A stretch of 56,306 nt of DNA from Candidatus Polarisedimenticolaceae bacterium (GTDB taxonomy: Bacteria; Pseudomonadota; Gammaproteobacteria; Chromatiales; Chromatiaceae): contig JAKITT010000010.1 of assembly GCA_021647945.1 (NCBI GenBank), positions 1 to 56,306 on the forward strand, written 5' to 3'. The notes beneath the pieces were generated by a model, which was not told the origin of the DNA, searched no databases, and saw nothing but the letters and a program-made list of their open reading frames with translations. Of the stretch, positions 1-6,796 are shown in pieces; position 1 is the stretch's first letter, and every line of letters starts with the position of its first letter. The position numbers were made by a program, and so were the translations under genes.

Positions 1-181
1 GGTTCAGATCACCCGTAAAACAGGCATACTCCCGTACCGGTTCACTATCCAGCTCTATTGGAACGGCCACATAATGACTTTGAGAACCAATATCAATCCC
101 TGCTGCAAAGAGGTTGACTTGCTCAAGGTGACTGCTGATTCGCCTTTGTCTAATACGCTTGCGCTGTTTATTGCTTTTCAT
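1..181 (-). CDS. IS110-family transposase, N-terminal part (cut by window edge)
   Basis: About 60 codons of the start of a DEDD-type transposase/recombinase are visible; the rest lies beyond the window. After a basic leader comes AAGIDIGSQSHYVAVP, which matches the RuvC-like first motif of IS110-family proteins, with the first catalytic Asp in GIDIG. The ATG at 181 has a strong upstream Shine-Dalgarno (GGAGGTT). Whether the element is intact cannot be judged from this end. Confidence 0.8.
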   Translation of the reverse strand, partial: MKSNKQRKRIRQRRISSHLEQVNLFAAGIDIGSQSHYVAVPIELDSEPVREYACFTGDLN

Positions 182-345
182 CAAAATAACCTCCATCCAG
201 TGTGTAGATGGTGCATGCAGGCATGGGGTTGTCGATAGATTGGCATTCTCTTGAACAGGATCGCTAGGCGTCACTAATGATTGGGCCGCTAATCAGGTAG
301 TTTGATGCTGCAGTGTGCGTTTTGTACGGAAAAAGCGCTATACAA
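182..345 (-). other. Non-coding leader of the IS110 element (possible bridge-RNA region)
   Basis: No reading frame is supported here. In IS110-group elements the stretch between the element end and the recombinase start is known to encode a bridge RNA, so this segment is the place to look. I could not fix the element boundary or a convincing RNA fold by eye, so the assignment is positional inference only. Confidence 0.25.
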
Positions 346-540
346 CTAATTTATCTGTGGTAGCCAGAGTGCAAAAATGAGGCAGAAGAGTGAAACTGCG
401 GCCACTAGAAGATAGAAACGCACCTTGGCGCCACGCTGATAACCGCGCTCCTGGAAGTGAGAGGCTGCCCCACAATGGGGGCAGTTTTGTACATTGTCAG
501 GGATCTGTTTTCCACAGTAGAGACAGCCGATTTCACTCAT
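346..540 (-). CDS. Small zinc-ribbon membrane protein
   Basis: A 64-residue protein with an N-terminal zinc ribbon made of two CxxC knuckles (CLYCG and CPHCG, roughly residues 6-23), a basic linker and one C-terminal transmembrane helix (about residues 42-60). It starts 9 bp after the NuoF-like gene stops and is last in the fumarate-reductase-like operon, so it is probably co-transcribed. It could be an assembly or membrane-tethering factor, but nothing in the sequence assigns a function. The family is generic (zinc-ribbon plus one helix). Confidence 0.6.
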   Translation of the reverse strand: MSEIGCLYCGKQIPDNVQNCPHCGAASHFQERGYQRGAKVRFYLLVAAVSLFCLIFALWLPQIN

Positions 541-549
541 AATGGTCTA

Positions 550-1800
550 TCAAGTCGCCTTGATGGCGTGGCGATACTCATCCATGAAGTGGTAGAGCGA
601 GCTATCCAGCACATTGACAGCACCATCAACCAGATGGCAGCGGCCCGAACCCGGTAGGATTTTACAGAGGTTGATCAGTGAATCGAGATCGGCCTGCGAA
701 CCCTGACCTGTATCAATGTTGTTGAGCAGCTGGGCGACGTAGTAGGTGCCTGTTTTACAGGGTGGACACTGACCACATGAGCTGGCGGCAAAGAAGCTGA
801 CATACTCAGCCACCCGTTTGACGATGCTGGTCCCCTCGGAGACGACGATCATTGCGCCGGTACCCAAATGGGAGCGACGTTTCAGTACCGAGTCAAAATC
901 GAGCGGCACGTCGATATCCTTTGGCGTCAAGATAGTATTGGAGGGGCCGCCTGTGAAAACCGCCTTGAGCTTTTTATCCAGCAGCATGCCCTTGCCGTAG
1001 ATGTTGATCAGATCAGAGAGTGGTGTGCCCATCGGCAGCTCATAGAAACCGGGTTCAAGTACATCTCCACTCAGTGAGTAGATCTTGGTGCCAGCGGCAT
1101 CGCCGAGACCTAGGTCTCTATACCACTCGGCACCATTTCGCACGATATGTGAGACGTTGGATAGCGTCTCTATATTGTTGACCAAGGTGGGGTGGCCAAA
1201 AACACCGAAATCGGCCGGGAATGGCGGCTTGCCACGTGGGAAGGGGAATTTTCCTTCGATCGATTCAATCGCCGCTGTCTCCTCACCGCCAATATAGTGG
1301 CCTGAGCTGGCGTGTACACGATACTTCAGGCGAGGGGTCTTCTTTTTCACCTCTGTGTAGAGATCAGAGGCCTCCCACAGCTCAACAGCGGCGCGCATGG
1401 ATGCCAATGATGCCGTCTGATCGGGATTGATATAGAAGATGATGTGGTTGATGTTGGTAGCCAGGGCGCAGATGGTGGCCCCCTCAATCACCTGAAAGGG
1501 TGTCTCTTCCAGCAGTACGCGATCTTTAAAGGTGCCGGGTTCATCTTCATTGCCATTGCAGATGAGGTACTTCTCCATCGCCATCTTTTTGGCCGCGAGG
1601 AACTCCCATTTTTTATAGGTGGGGAAACCGCTGCCGCCGAGGCCACGCAGTCCGGCATCCTTGATCAATGGGATCAGGCTGGAGGGGTCGTCAAGCGCAA
1701 TCTTTAGCGCTTTGCCACCGATGGTACTTCTCCAGGCGGTGAGGTCAGGGCCGACGCGGCAATCTTTGTGCAGCAGCACTTGGTTTAATGGTTGCATCAT
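550..1800 (-). CDS. NuoF-like NADH-binding flavoprotein subunit
   Basis: A 416-residue homologue of the 51-kDa NADH-binding subunit of complex I and of NAD-reducing hydrogenases. It has the NADH-binding glycine-rich loop GLRGLGGSGFP (about 50-60), the FMN motif CNGNEDEPGTFKDR (81-94), GHYIGGEETAAIES (167-180), an SLBB region, and cluster ligands Cys342, Cys345, Cys348 (SCGQCPPC) and Cys388 for the N3-type [4Fe-4S]. It lies 7 bp after the flavoprotein subunit gene, with no nuoE, nuoG or membrane-subunit genes nearby, so it should serve the reductase encoded upstream rather than complex I. Expected role: passing electrons from NADH through FMN and the cluster to the FrdB-like subunit. The family is certain; the partner is inferred from the operon. 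Confidence 0.85.
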   Translation of the reverse strand: MMQPLNQVLLHKDCRVGPDLTAWRSTIGGKALKIALDDPSSLIPLIKDAGLRGLGGSGFPTYKKWEFLAAKKMAMEKYLICNGNEDEPGTFKDRVLLEETPFQVIEGATICALATNINHIIFYINPDQTASLASMRAAVELWEASDLYTEVKKKTPRLKYRVHASSGHYIGGEETAAIESIEGKFPFPRGKPPFPADFGVFGHPTLVNNIETLSNVSHIVRNGAEWYRDLGLGDAAGTKIYSLSGDVLEPGFYELPMGTPLSDLINIYGKGMLLDKKLKAVFTGGPSNTILTPKDIDVPLDFDSVLKRRSHLGTGAMIVVSEGTSIVKRVAEYVSFFAASSCGQCPPCKTGTYYVAQLLNNIDTGQGSQADLDSLINLCKILPGSGRCHLVDGAVNVLDSSLYHFMDEYRHAIKAT

Positions 1801-1807
1801 CTAATTC

Positions 1808-3430
1808 TCAGCGATTCTTGTGCAGGCCGTCATAATCCGAGTCATTCTCGAATTTGGCACATTCAGGAAAGAGCAGAGGACCTTGTAGATCCATCGGCAT
1901 ATTGGCTTGGGTCAGCTCGCGACGCAGATCACTCAGATGCTCGATAGAGATCTTTTTATGTTTCACACCGTGGCAGTTGGCGGCGGCATGTTCACCTGAG
2001 CGGCGGCCAAAGCTGATGATCTCCAGCAGCGCATTGCCCATGATGCGGTTCTTGCCGTGAATACCCCCGGAGACCTCACCGACACAGTAGAGCCCCTTGA
2101 CGCTGGAGAGACCATTGGGGTCGATCACCACGCCACCATTTTGGTAGTGCAGTGTGGGGTAGATGAGGGGTGGCACCTTCAGAGGGTTGATGCCGCTCTT
2201 TTTGCCTAGCTCAATCAGTTTTGGAAAGCGTTGTGCCAGCATGCCGGGTTCGCGTAGTTCGAGCCCTGGGGTGTCGAGCCATACGCCGATTGCACCATCG
2301 GGGGTGGTGATGCCACGCCCTTCAACACACTCGCGCAGGATGGCTGAGGAGACGTGGTCGCGGGTCTTCAACTCACCAACAAATCGTTCACCATGGGCAT
2401 TTAGCATGTAAGCGCCAGCAGAGCGTACGCCCTCAGTAATGAGGTGGCCAGCCATGTGCTGTGGATGTGATAGACCTGATGGATGGTACTGGAAGGAGTC
2501 CAGGTCACGCAATTTAGCACCCAGGCGATAGGCGAGAACGAGGCCGTCAGCGGTGGCGCCAAAGTGGTTGGAGGTGGGAAACTGGTTGATGTGCATCCGG
2601 CCGATACCGCCGGTGGCGACAATGACCGATTTGGCTCTGACCAGGTTGTAGCTGCAATCTTTCAGTGATGAGAGTACCGCACCGGCACAGTGGCCTGACT
2701 CATTGGCCAGTAGCTCTACGGCAGGGCTGTAGTCGAGAATCTCGATATTGCTGTTGAGTACTGCTTCACGCAGTACGCGCATCATCTCCAGGCCGGTGTA
2801 GTCACGGTAGTAGACAACACGGGCGGCCGAGGTGCCACCAGCGCGACGGGTGAGTAGATCACCATACTTATCCAGATCGAACTGCATTCCCTGTTGAATC
2901 AACCAGCGGATTACCTCCGGTGCATCCATCACCATCTCGGCAACCAGCTCCTTATCGGAGAAGTGGTGGCCCGCTTTGATGGTATCTTCAAAGTGCATTT
3001 GTGGGGTATCACCCTGCTCGATAGAGGCTTGGATGCCCCCTTCCGCCATCACCGTATTGCTATCACCAAGACGTAGTTTTGTCGCCAGTGTGACACGAGC
3101 ACCCGCTTCGGCGGCCATCAAGGCTGCGGCACAACCGGCACCGCCACCACCAATAACCAGAATATCGGTCTCAATGATGGGTGCGCCGGCCAGATCAGAC
3201 TCATCAATACGTGCATCAGACTGTAGCATCGCCGCCAACTGGTGGTGACACGCTTCGCCTTTATTGGCGCCCACTTTCAGGTTGATGATTGAGTCGGGAA
3301 AGTAGTCGGGATGAAACTGCTTAAGCAGTGTTTCAGGCGCCAGGGTCTCCTCAGCGGCTGGCACCTCTTTGCGTGCGCTGTATTTTTTCAGTGCCTTGTC
3401 GTAGGCGATACCTTGATTATTTTTTGACAT
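1808..3430 (-). CDS. Fumarate reductase/succinate dehydrogenase-like flavoprotein subunit
   Basis: A 540-residue FAD enzyme of the FrdA/SdhA/NadB superfamily with an extra N-terminal segment of about 85 residues. The Rossmann FAD motif VIGGGGAGCAAALMAAEAGA is at 92-111. Substrate-site signatures are present: TEGVRSAGAYMLN (332-344), TRDHVSSAI (356-364), HYQNGG (428-433) and HGKNRIMGNALLE (458-470). The position of the histidine that binds FAD covalently in FrdA/SdhA is Asn125 (DSNTVMAEGG), so FAD should be non-covalent. Its start overlaps the FrdB-like gene by 14 bp. With the NuoF-like partner and no membrane anchor, the likely reaction is NADH-driven fumarate reduction in the reductive TCA cycle. 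A NadB-like oxidase is less likely, given the operon. Confidence 0.82.
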   Translation of the reverse strand: MSKNNQGIAYDKALKKYSARKEVPAAEETLAPETLLKQFHPDYFPDSIINLKVGANKGEACHHQLAAMLQSDARIDESDLAGAPIIETDILVIGGGGAGCAAALMAAEAGARVTLATKLRLGDSNTVMAEGGIQASIEQGDTPQMHFEDTIKAGHHFSDKELVAEMVMDAPEVIRWLIQQGMQFDLDKYGDLLTRRAGGTSAARVVYYRDYTGLEMMRVLREAVLNSNIEILDYSPAVELLANESGHCAGAVLSSLKDCSYNLVRAKSVIVATGGIGRMHINQFPTSNHFGATADGLVLAYRLGAKLRDLDSFQYHPSGLSHPQHMAGHLITEGVRSAGAYMLNAHGERFVGELKTRDHVSSAILRECVEGRGITTPDGAIGVWLDTPGLELREPGMLAQRFPKLIELGKKSGINPLKVPPLIYPTLHYQNGGVVIDPNGLSSVKGLYCVGEVSGGIHGKNRIMGNALLEIISFGRRSGEHAAANCHGVKHKKISIEHLSDLRRELTQANMPMDLQGPLLFPECAKFENDSDYDGLHKNR

Positions 3431-4058
3431 CGAGATCTCCCTTACGCAGTGTCTCCAGGCGGCTAATCAGATTGCCCGGACGTGTGTGAAAGTAGGCGGT
3501 GACGCGGCGTGAAAAGAGCCCGACGTGATTGGGTGCAATGGTTTCAGGGCAAGCGGTCATGCAGAAGTTACACATCACGCATTCGATGAAGAGTTCGCCC
3601 GCCTCGCGAAAACGTCCCTTACTGGCCAGCTCAACACCCCGTTCCACTTCGATCCCTTTTGGACAAGAGCGATTACAACCACCGCAGTGGCGACAGTGCT
3701 CCGCCTCGGGGAAGATCTTATGAAAGCGCCCCTGCACCTCCCAAGAGCTTTTGATCGTATTGAGATCATAGGTGTGGTGGGTGGGCGTTGGGAAGACCAG
3801 GAAGTTGACCTGCATCCCCTCTTCGATCAGGGTTTGACAGCCCAATTCCATGGAGACCTGGTTGCTCTCTTTACGTCGTACCATGATACGACAGGAGCCA
3901 CAGACACCCTCCAGGCAACCGACACTCTTAACCCGAGGATAGCCCGCATGCCACAACGCTTGAATCGTTGATAGCGATGATGGCGCGGCGATCTCCTTGC
4001 CGTTGATGGTGACATTCACCAACAGTTCGTCTTGCTTCTGCATGAAAAAATTACGCAA
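3417..4058 (-). CDS. Fumarate reductase-like iron-sulfur subunit
   Basis: A 213-residue electron-transfer subunit. Residues 1-90 form a plant-type [2Fe-2S] ferredoxin domain (Cys48, Cys53, Cys56, Cys74). A C-terminal helical domain has two complete four-cysteine motifs, CRHCGGCNRSCP (Cys122/125/128/132) and CVMCNFCMTACP (Cys160/163/166/170). Quinone-linked SdhB/FrdB proteins lack one Cys in the last motif and bind [3Fe-4S] there; here all four are present, which predicts a second [4Fe-4S] and resembles HdrC-type subunits. No anchor genes follow. It is the first gene of the operon. An alternative start lies six codons in (MQKQDELL). Confidence 0.82.
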   Translation of the reverse strand: MRNFFMQKQDELLVNVTINGKEIAAPSSLSTIQALWHAGYPRVKSVGCLEGVCGSCRIMVRRKESNQVSMELGCQTLIEEGMQVNFLVFPTPTHHTYDLNTIKSSWEVQGRFHKIFPEAEHCRHCGGCNRSCPKGIEVERGVELASKGRFREAGELFIECVMCNFCMTACPETIAPNHVGLFSRRVTAYFHTRPGNLISRLETLRKGDLDVKK

Positions 4059-4188
4059 TTTTAAAAAATGATAACGAGCGATTATACGCTCTCTGGCCCC
4101 ATCAGAGGCCCTCTATTTCCATGCAAAATAGAGGTAATAGGGCCGATTTGCAGCTTTATGGCAGTAAAAATGACACTATTTGCCCGTC
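4059..4188 (-). promoter_or_regulatory. Intergenic hairpin before the fumarate-reductase-like operon
   Basis: This gap between the DUF302 gene and the first reductase gene holds a 9-bp stem, CCTCTATTT at 4110-4118 with AAATAGAGG at 4126-4134, flanked by GGCC/GGGCC. There is no T-run, so it is a weak terminator for DUF302 at best. The operon promoter should lie here, but no convincing -35/-10 pair was found. Confidence 0.4.
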
Positions 4189-4641
4189 TTATGGTGCAGT
4201 TGCAGTGGTTGCCAATCCCACCAGTGCCTGGGAGATTTTTTTGAGCACTTTGTCGCACCCTGCTAAATCATGACGTTTGGCCAACTGAAGAGGGTTGTTA
4301 TAGGTGAGCCATGTCGCCCCCGCCTCATCTTGCCAAATCAGTGTCTTCTGAGGCAGATCAATGGCGATCTGCTGCGCGCATATCATCAGTGGTGTACCCG
4401 CTTTTGGGTTGCCAAATATCAGCAGCTCAGTGGGACGTAGCTGCATACCAACGTCCGCAGCTCCATCGGCATGGTTGATGCGATTAAAGAGGGTCATGCC
4501 GCGCTCTTTCAAGAGCTGCACCAGCCGGTTGGTTGTGGTGGGAACATCATGTGCGCTCTTTATGGTAACGAGACCGTTGTCAGCAAAAGTGGCTGATGAG
4601 ATGAGTAGCAGTGAGAGCAGTGCAAATTGAAGTGGACGCAT
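4189..4641 (-). CDS. Secreted DUF302 family protein
   Basis: The ATG at 4641 is preferred to an upstream one at 4692 because it has a strong Shine-Dalgarno (GGAGAAACC) and opens a signal peptide (MRPLQFALLSLLLISSATFA), giving 150 residues. The DUF302 core is recognisable by TELLIFGNPKAGTPLMICAQ and the following LIWQDEAGATWLTYNNP segment. DUF302 proteins are small secreted or cytoplasmic domains of unknown function, often found in sulfur- and metal-rich settings. It is transcribed alone, in the same direction as the reductase operon. The family is secure; no role can be given. Confidence 0.8.
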   Translation of the reverse strand: MRPLQFALLSLLLISSATFADNGLVTIKSAHDVPTTTNRLVQLLKERGMTLFNRINHADGAADVGMQLRPTELLIFGNPKAGTPLMICAQQIAIDLPQKTLIWQDEAGATWLTYNNPLQLAKRHDLAGCDKVLKKISQALVGLATTATAP

Positions 4642-4706
4642 GGTTTCTCCTTGAATTTGGTTGGGTAGAGCGATTCTAACGCCCCATGACACAGTAGAGA
4701 GAGGCT

Positions 4707-4903
4707 AATTCAAATTGAGGTAAACCACCGGCTTTGCCGGTGAGACTTGAAAAGGCTCTGCCGTTCCGGCGTGCATGTGGCCCCATGGTAACGACCAACA
4801 AGAATAAACCACAGAGAACACAGAGGGCACAGAGAATCCAAAATACTTTTCTTTTCTTTTCTCTGTGCCCTCTGTGGTTATATCTGTTTTCAACCGGTTA
4901 GGA
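4707..4903. repeat. Dispersed repeat, copy A (CACAGAG long hairpin)
   Basis: About 195 bp with no gene. A GC-rich module (accaccggctttgccggt) leads to a spacer ending caacaagaataaa, then a long hairpin. The left arm at 4807-4834 has three tandem CACAGAG-type units; the right arm at 4861-4879 (ctctgtgccctctgtggtt) pairs with it across an AT/TTTTC-rich loop. The same modules recur in the same order at 25751-25921, which defines a repeat family. A 62-codon frame running through it is an artefact. Confidence 0.8.
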
Positions 4904-4937
4904 GGCTATTTTGCCTAAGCATGAGCACGTAACCAAT

Positions 4938-4960
4938 AGCCCCTTTTAGGGGCTTTCTTC
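4938..4960 (+). terminator. Terminator-like hairpin
   Basis: AGCCCC at 4938-4943 pairs with GGGGCT at 4949-4954 around a short T-rich loop, followed by TTTCTT. It sits between the repeat and the promoter of the spondin gene and probably insulates that promoter. Confidence 0.5.
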
Positions 4961-4964
4961 AAGC

Positions 4965-4983
4965 CTCCCGCTATGCGGGCGGT
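4965..4983. repeat. REP-like GCTATGC hairpin
   Basis: CCTCCCGC-TAT-GCGGGCGG forms a compact hairpin with the same GCTATGC loop core as the hairpins at 27931-27947 and 28392-28410, which bracket the IS200/IS605-type remnant. It is probably a REP-type repeat. Confidence 0.5.
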
Positions 4984-5017
4984 TAATGACTATAGCTGCA
5001 ACCTGTTTTGTTAATCT

Positions 5018-5036
5018 TTTGTGATATCTGCGTGAC
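5018..5036 (+). promoter_or_regulatory. Candidate response-regulator box upstream of the spondin gene
   Basis: TTTGTGAT-N6-GTGAC, about 75 bp before the start of the spondin gene. The same pattern with the same spacing is at 8286-8304, about 65 bp before msrAB. The two GTGA half-sites form a direct repeat about 11 bp apart, the geometry used by OmpR-family regulators such as the one encoded at 6088-6795. Binding is inferred. Confidence 0.55.
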
Positions 5037-5110
5037 ACGCATGAGAGCTCTTCAGCCTTAAATATTGATTGTGGGAGATCTGATTCCACTAACCGATAAG
5101 GAAAAGAGAG

Positions 5111-5830
5111 ATGAAAAAGTATATTGCTGGTGTACTAACAGTGAGCAGCTTAATTTTGAGTGGTGCCGCCTCCGCACGTGATCTGAAGGTGGAGATCACC
5201 AACCTCACTAATGGCCTCTATTTTACGCCGTTGCTGGTGGCGGCCCATATAAAAGAGAGCACCCTTTTTGAGCTGGGCATGCCAGCATCAGCCGCACTTC
5301 AGGCGATGGCAGAGGGGGGTGATATCAGCGGATTGGTGATGCAGGTTGAGTCAGCAGGGGGCATCTATGCTGCCAATCCGGCGGCTGGATTATTGGCACC
5401 GGGAGCGACCACATCGGCCAATTTGGCGCTGAACCACAATCGAAGATATCTCTCAATTGCAGCCATGTTACTACCTACCAATGATGGTTTTGTTGGCTTG
5501 GGTGCTTTGAAAATACCCAAAAAACGTGGCAGCTACACCTACTATCTGAACGCATACGATGCAGGCACAGAGGCGAATGATGAGGTGATTACAGGAGGCG
5601 GTGCGCCAGGGGTGGCGGGTATTCCTGCTGATCCAGGTGCGCTTGCTGGGAGTGGTGGCTCTGGAGTGGCTGGGCTTGATCATAACACCACGGTGCATAT
5701 TCACCGTGGCACAATGGGTGATACTGACTCAATGGGCGGCATGAGTGATCTGGATAGCCGTCACCATCGCTGGACAAACCCTGTTGCACGTCTGGTCATC
5801 ACCATAAAAGAGGGGCGTGATGATGACTAA
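5111..5830 (+). CDS. Exported spondin_N domain protein
   Basis: A 239-residue protein with a clear signal peptide (first ~22 residues, cleaved after SGAASA). The mature part fits the bacterial spondin_N domain: LKVEITNLTNGLYFTPLLVAAH at the start, then ASAALQAMAEGGD and a Gly/Ala-rich C-terminal half with GTMGDTDSMGGMSDLDSRHH. Spondin_N domains in bacteria are extracytoplasmic beta-sandwich modules of unclear role. A good RBS (AAGGAAAAGAG) precedes the ATG. The gene overlaps the methionine-rich lipoprotein gene by 14 bp, so the two are translated from one mRNA. It shares an upstream motif with msrAB, which links it to the neighbouring two-component system. Confidence 0.75.
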   Translation: MKKYIAGVLTVSSLILSGAASARDLKVEITNLTNGLYFTPLLVAAHIKESTLFELGMPASAALQAMAEGGDISGLVMQVESAGGIYAANPAAGLLAPGATTSANLALNHNRRYLSIAAMLLPTNDGFVGLGALKIPKKRGSYTYYLNAYDAGTEANDEVITGGGAPGVAGIPADPGALAGSGGSGVAGLDHNTTVHIHRGTMGDTDSMGGMSDLDSRHHRWTNPVARLVITIKEGRDDD

Positions 5831-6035
5831 AACAACAAAGCAGCTGCTACGCTCTCTATTGATTGTCACTCTTTTTGCGCTGGCTGCCTGTACGGCAGAG
5901 AGTAAAAAAGATGATGCGATGTCACACACTATGGAGCAGAAGATGATGCCTGCTGACGCTTCATCAATGGGTCATGAGATGAGCCAAGAAGATAAGATGA
6001 TGGCGAGTGACCCCATGGATAAAGAGATGATGTAA
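5817..6035 (+). CDS. Small methionine-rich lipoprotein
   Basis: 72 residues: an N-terminal hydrophobic signal ending in the lipobox LAAC, then a 48-residue mature peptide containing 11 methionines (23%), mostly in MM or MxxxM spacing with acidic and Lys residues. No family is recognised. Its composition is what one expects of an oxidisable methionine sink, as described for the periplasmic peptide MrpX that cycles with a methionine sulfoxide reductase under hypochlorite stress, or of a Cu(I)/Ag(I) ligand. The adjacent two-component system and exported MsrAB favour the first reading. It overlaps the end of the spondin gene; ATG codons at 5817, 5820 and 5823 are all possible starts. Confidence 0.75.
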   Translation: MMMTKTTKQLLRSLLIVTLFALAACTAESKKDDAMSHTMEQKMMPADASSMGHEMSQEDKMMASDPMDKEMM

Positions 6036-6045
6036 CAGGAGAGAT

Positions 6046-6077
6046 GGCCGCTCTTTCGTTTGAGAGAGCGGCCTTAT
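6046..6077 (+). terminator. Hairpin between lipoprotein and response regulator
   Basis: GGCCGCTCT at 6046-6054 pairs with AGAGCGGCC at 6065-6073 and is followed by TTATT. The short T-run suggests partial termination, so the structural genes may be expressed more than the regulator genes downstream. Confidence 0.65.
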
Positions 6078-6087
6078 TGAAAGTGAG

Positions 6088-6795
6088 ATGATGCATAAAG
6101 CGCTGATTATTGAAGACAATGCCGACATAGCCCGACTGGTTCAGATGCACCTACGTGATATCCAGTGTGAAGCGGATATCGCCGTAGATGGTGAGAGTGG
6201 CTTGCAGAAGTTTAAGCAGGGGAGCTATGAGTTGGTGGTGCTGGATCTCATGCTGCCCGGCATGGATGGCCTTGCCGTCTGCCAAAAATTGCGTGCGGGC
6301 AGTGACTATGTGCCTATCCTGATGTTGACAGCTAAAGCGAGTGAGTTGGATCGGGTGGTGGGTTTGGAGATGGGAGCAGATGACTACTTGACCAAGCCCT
6401 TCAGCATTCCTGAGTTACAGGCGCGAGTTAAAGCGCTCTTCCGTAGAGTGGCTGCTCTGCAACAGCAGCGTGAGGCCCCGCCGCCGCAACCTCTGGTGCG
6501 CGGTCAACTCACCATAAATATAGAGAAGCGACAGGTGAAGATCAGCGGCAGTGAGATCAGCCTCACCGCCAAAGAGTTTGATCTGCTGCTCCATTTTGCC
6601 AGCCACCCGGGGCGTGTCTATAGCCGTATGCAGCTGCTGGAGCAGGTGTGGGGTTACCACTATGAGGGGTATCAACACACCGTAAACTCTCACATCAACC
6701 GGTTGCGCGCCAAGATTGAGCAGGAGCCGACCAAGCCGCGCTACATCCTCACCGCTTGGGGTGTTGGTTACAAATTTAGCGAGCAAGAGCGCTAA
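6088..6795 (+). CDS. OmpR-family response regulator
   Basis: 235 residues: a receiver domain (acidic pair E9/D10, phospho-acceptor Asp53 in VVLDLMLPG, Thr in MLTAKAS, Lys in DDYLTKPF) and a C-terminal winged helix (SLTAKEFDLLLHFASHPGRV to YILTAWGVGYKF). It is paired with the histidine kinase gene one base after its stop. Likely targets are the two promoters carrying TTTGTGAT-N6-GTGAC in this region, which would make it a local regulator of the spondin/lipoprotein operon and msrAB. The inducing signal is unknown; oxidised methionine or hypochlorite-type stress is a guess from the target genes, with metal ions as the alternative. Confidence 0.92.
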   Translation: MMHKALIIEDNADIARLVQMHLRDIQCEADIAVDGESGLQKFKQGSYELVVLDLMLPGMDGLAVCQKLRAGSDYVPILMLTAKASELDRVVGLEMGADDYLTKPFSIPELQARVKALFRRVAALQQQREAPPPQPLVRGQLTINIEKRQVKISGSEISLTAKEFDLLLHFASHPGRVYSRMQLLEQVWGYHYEGYQHTVNSHINRLRAKIEQEPTKPRYILTAWGVGYKFSEQER

Positions 6796-6796
6796 G

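Noticed and set aside
1808-3430. L-aspartate oxidase (NadB)
   Set aside because: Shares the non-covalent FAD site, but the operon with FrdB-like and NuoF-like genes and the long N-terminal extension do not fit NadB.
4705-4893. 62-codon reading frame on the minus strand
   Set aside because: Lies wholly inside the dispersed hairpin repeat; its sequence is a translation of the CACAGAG units.
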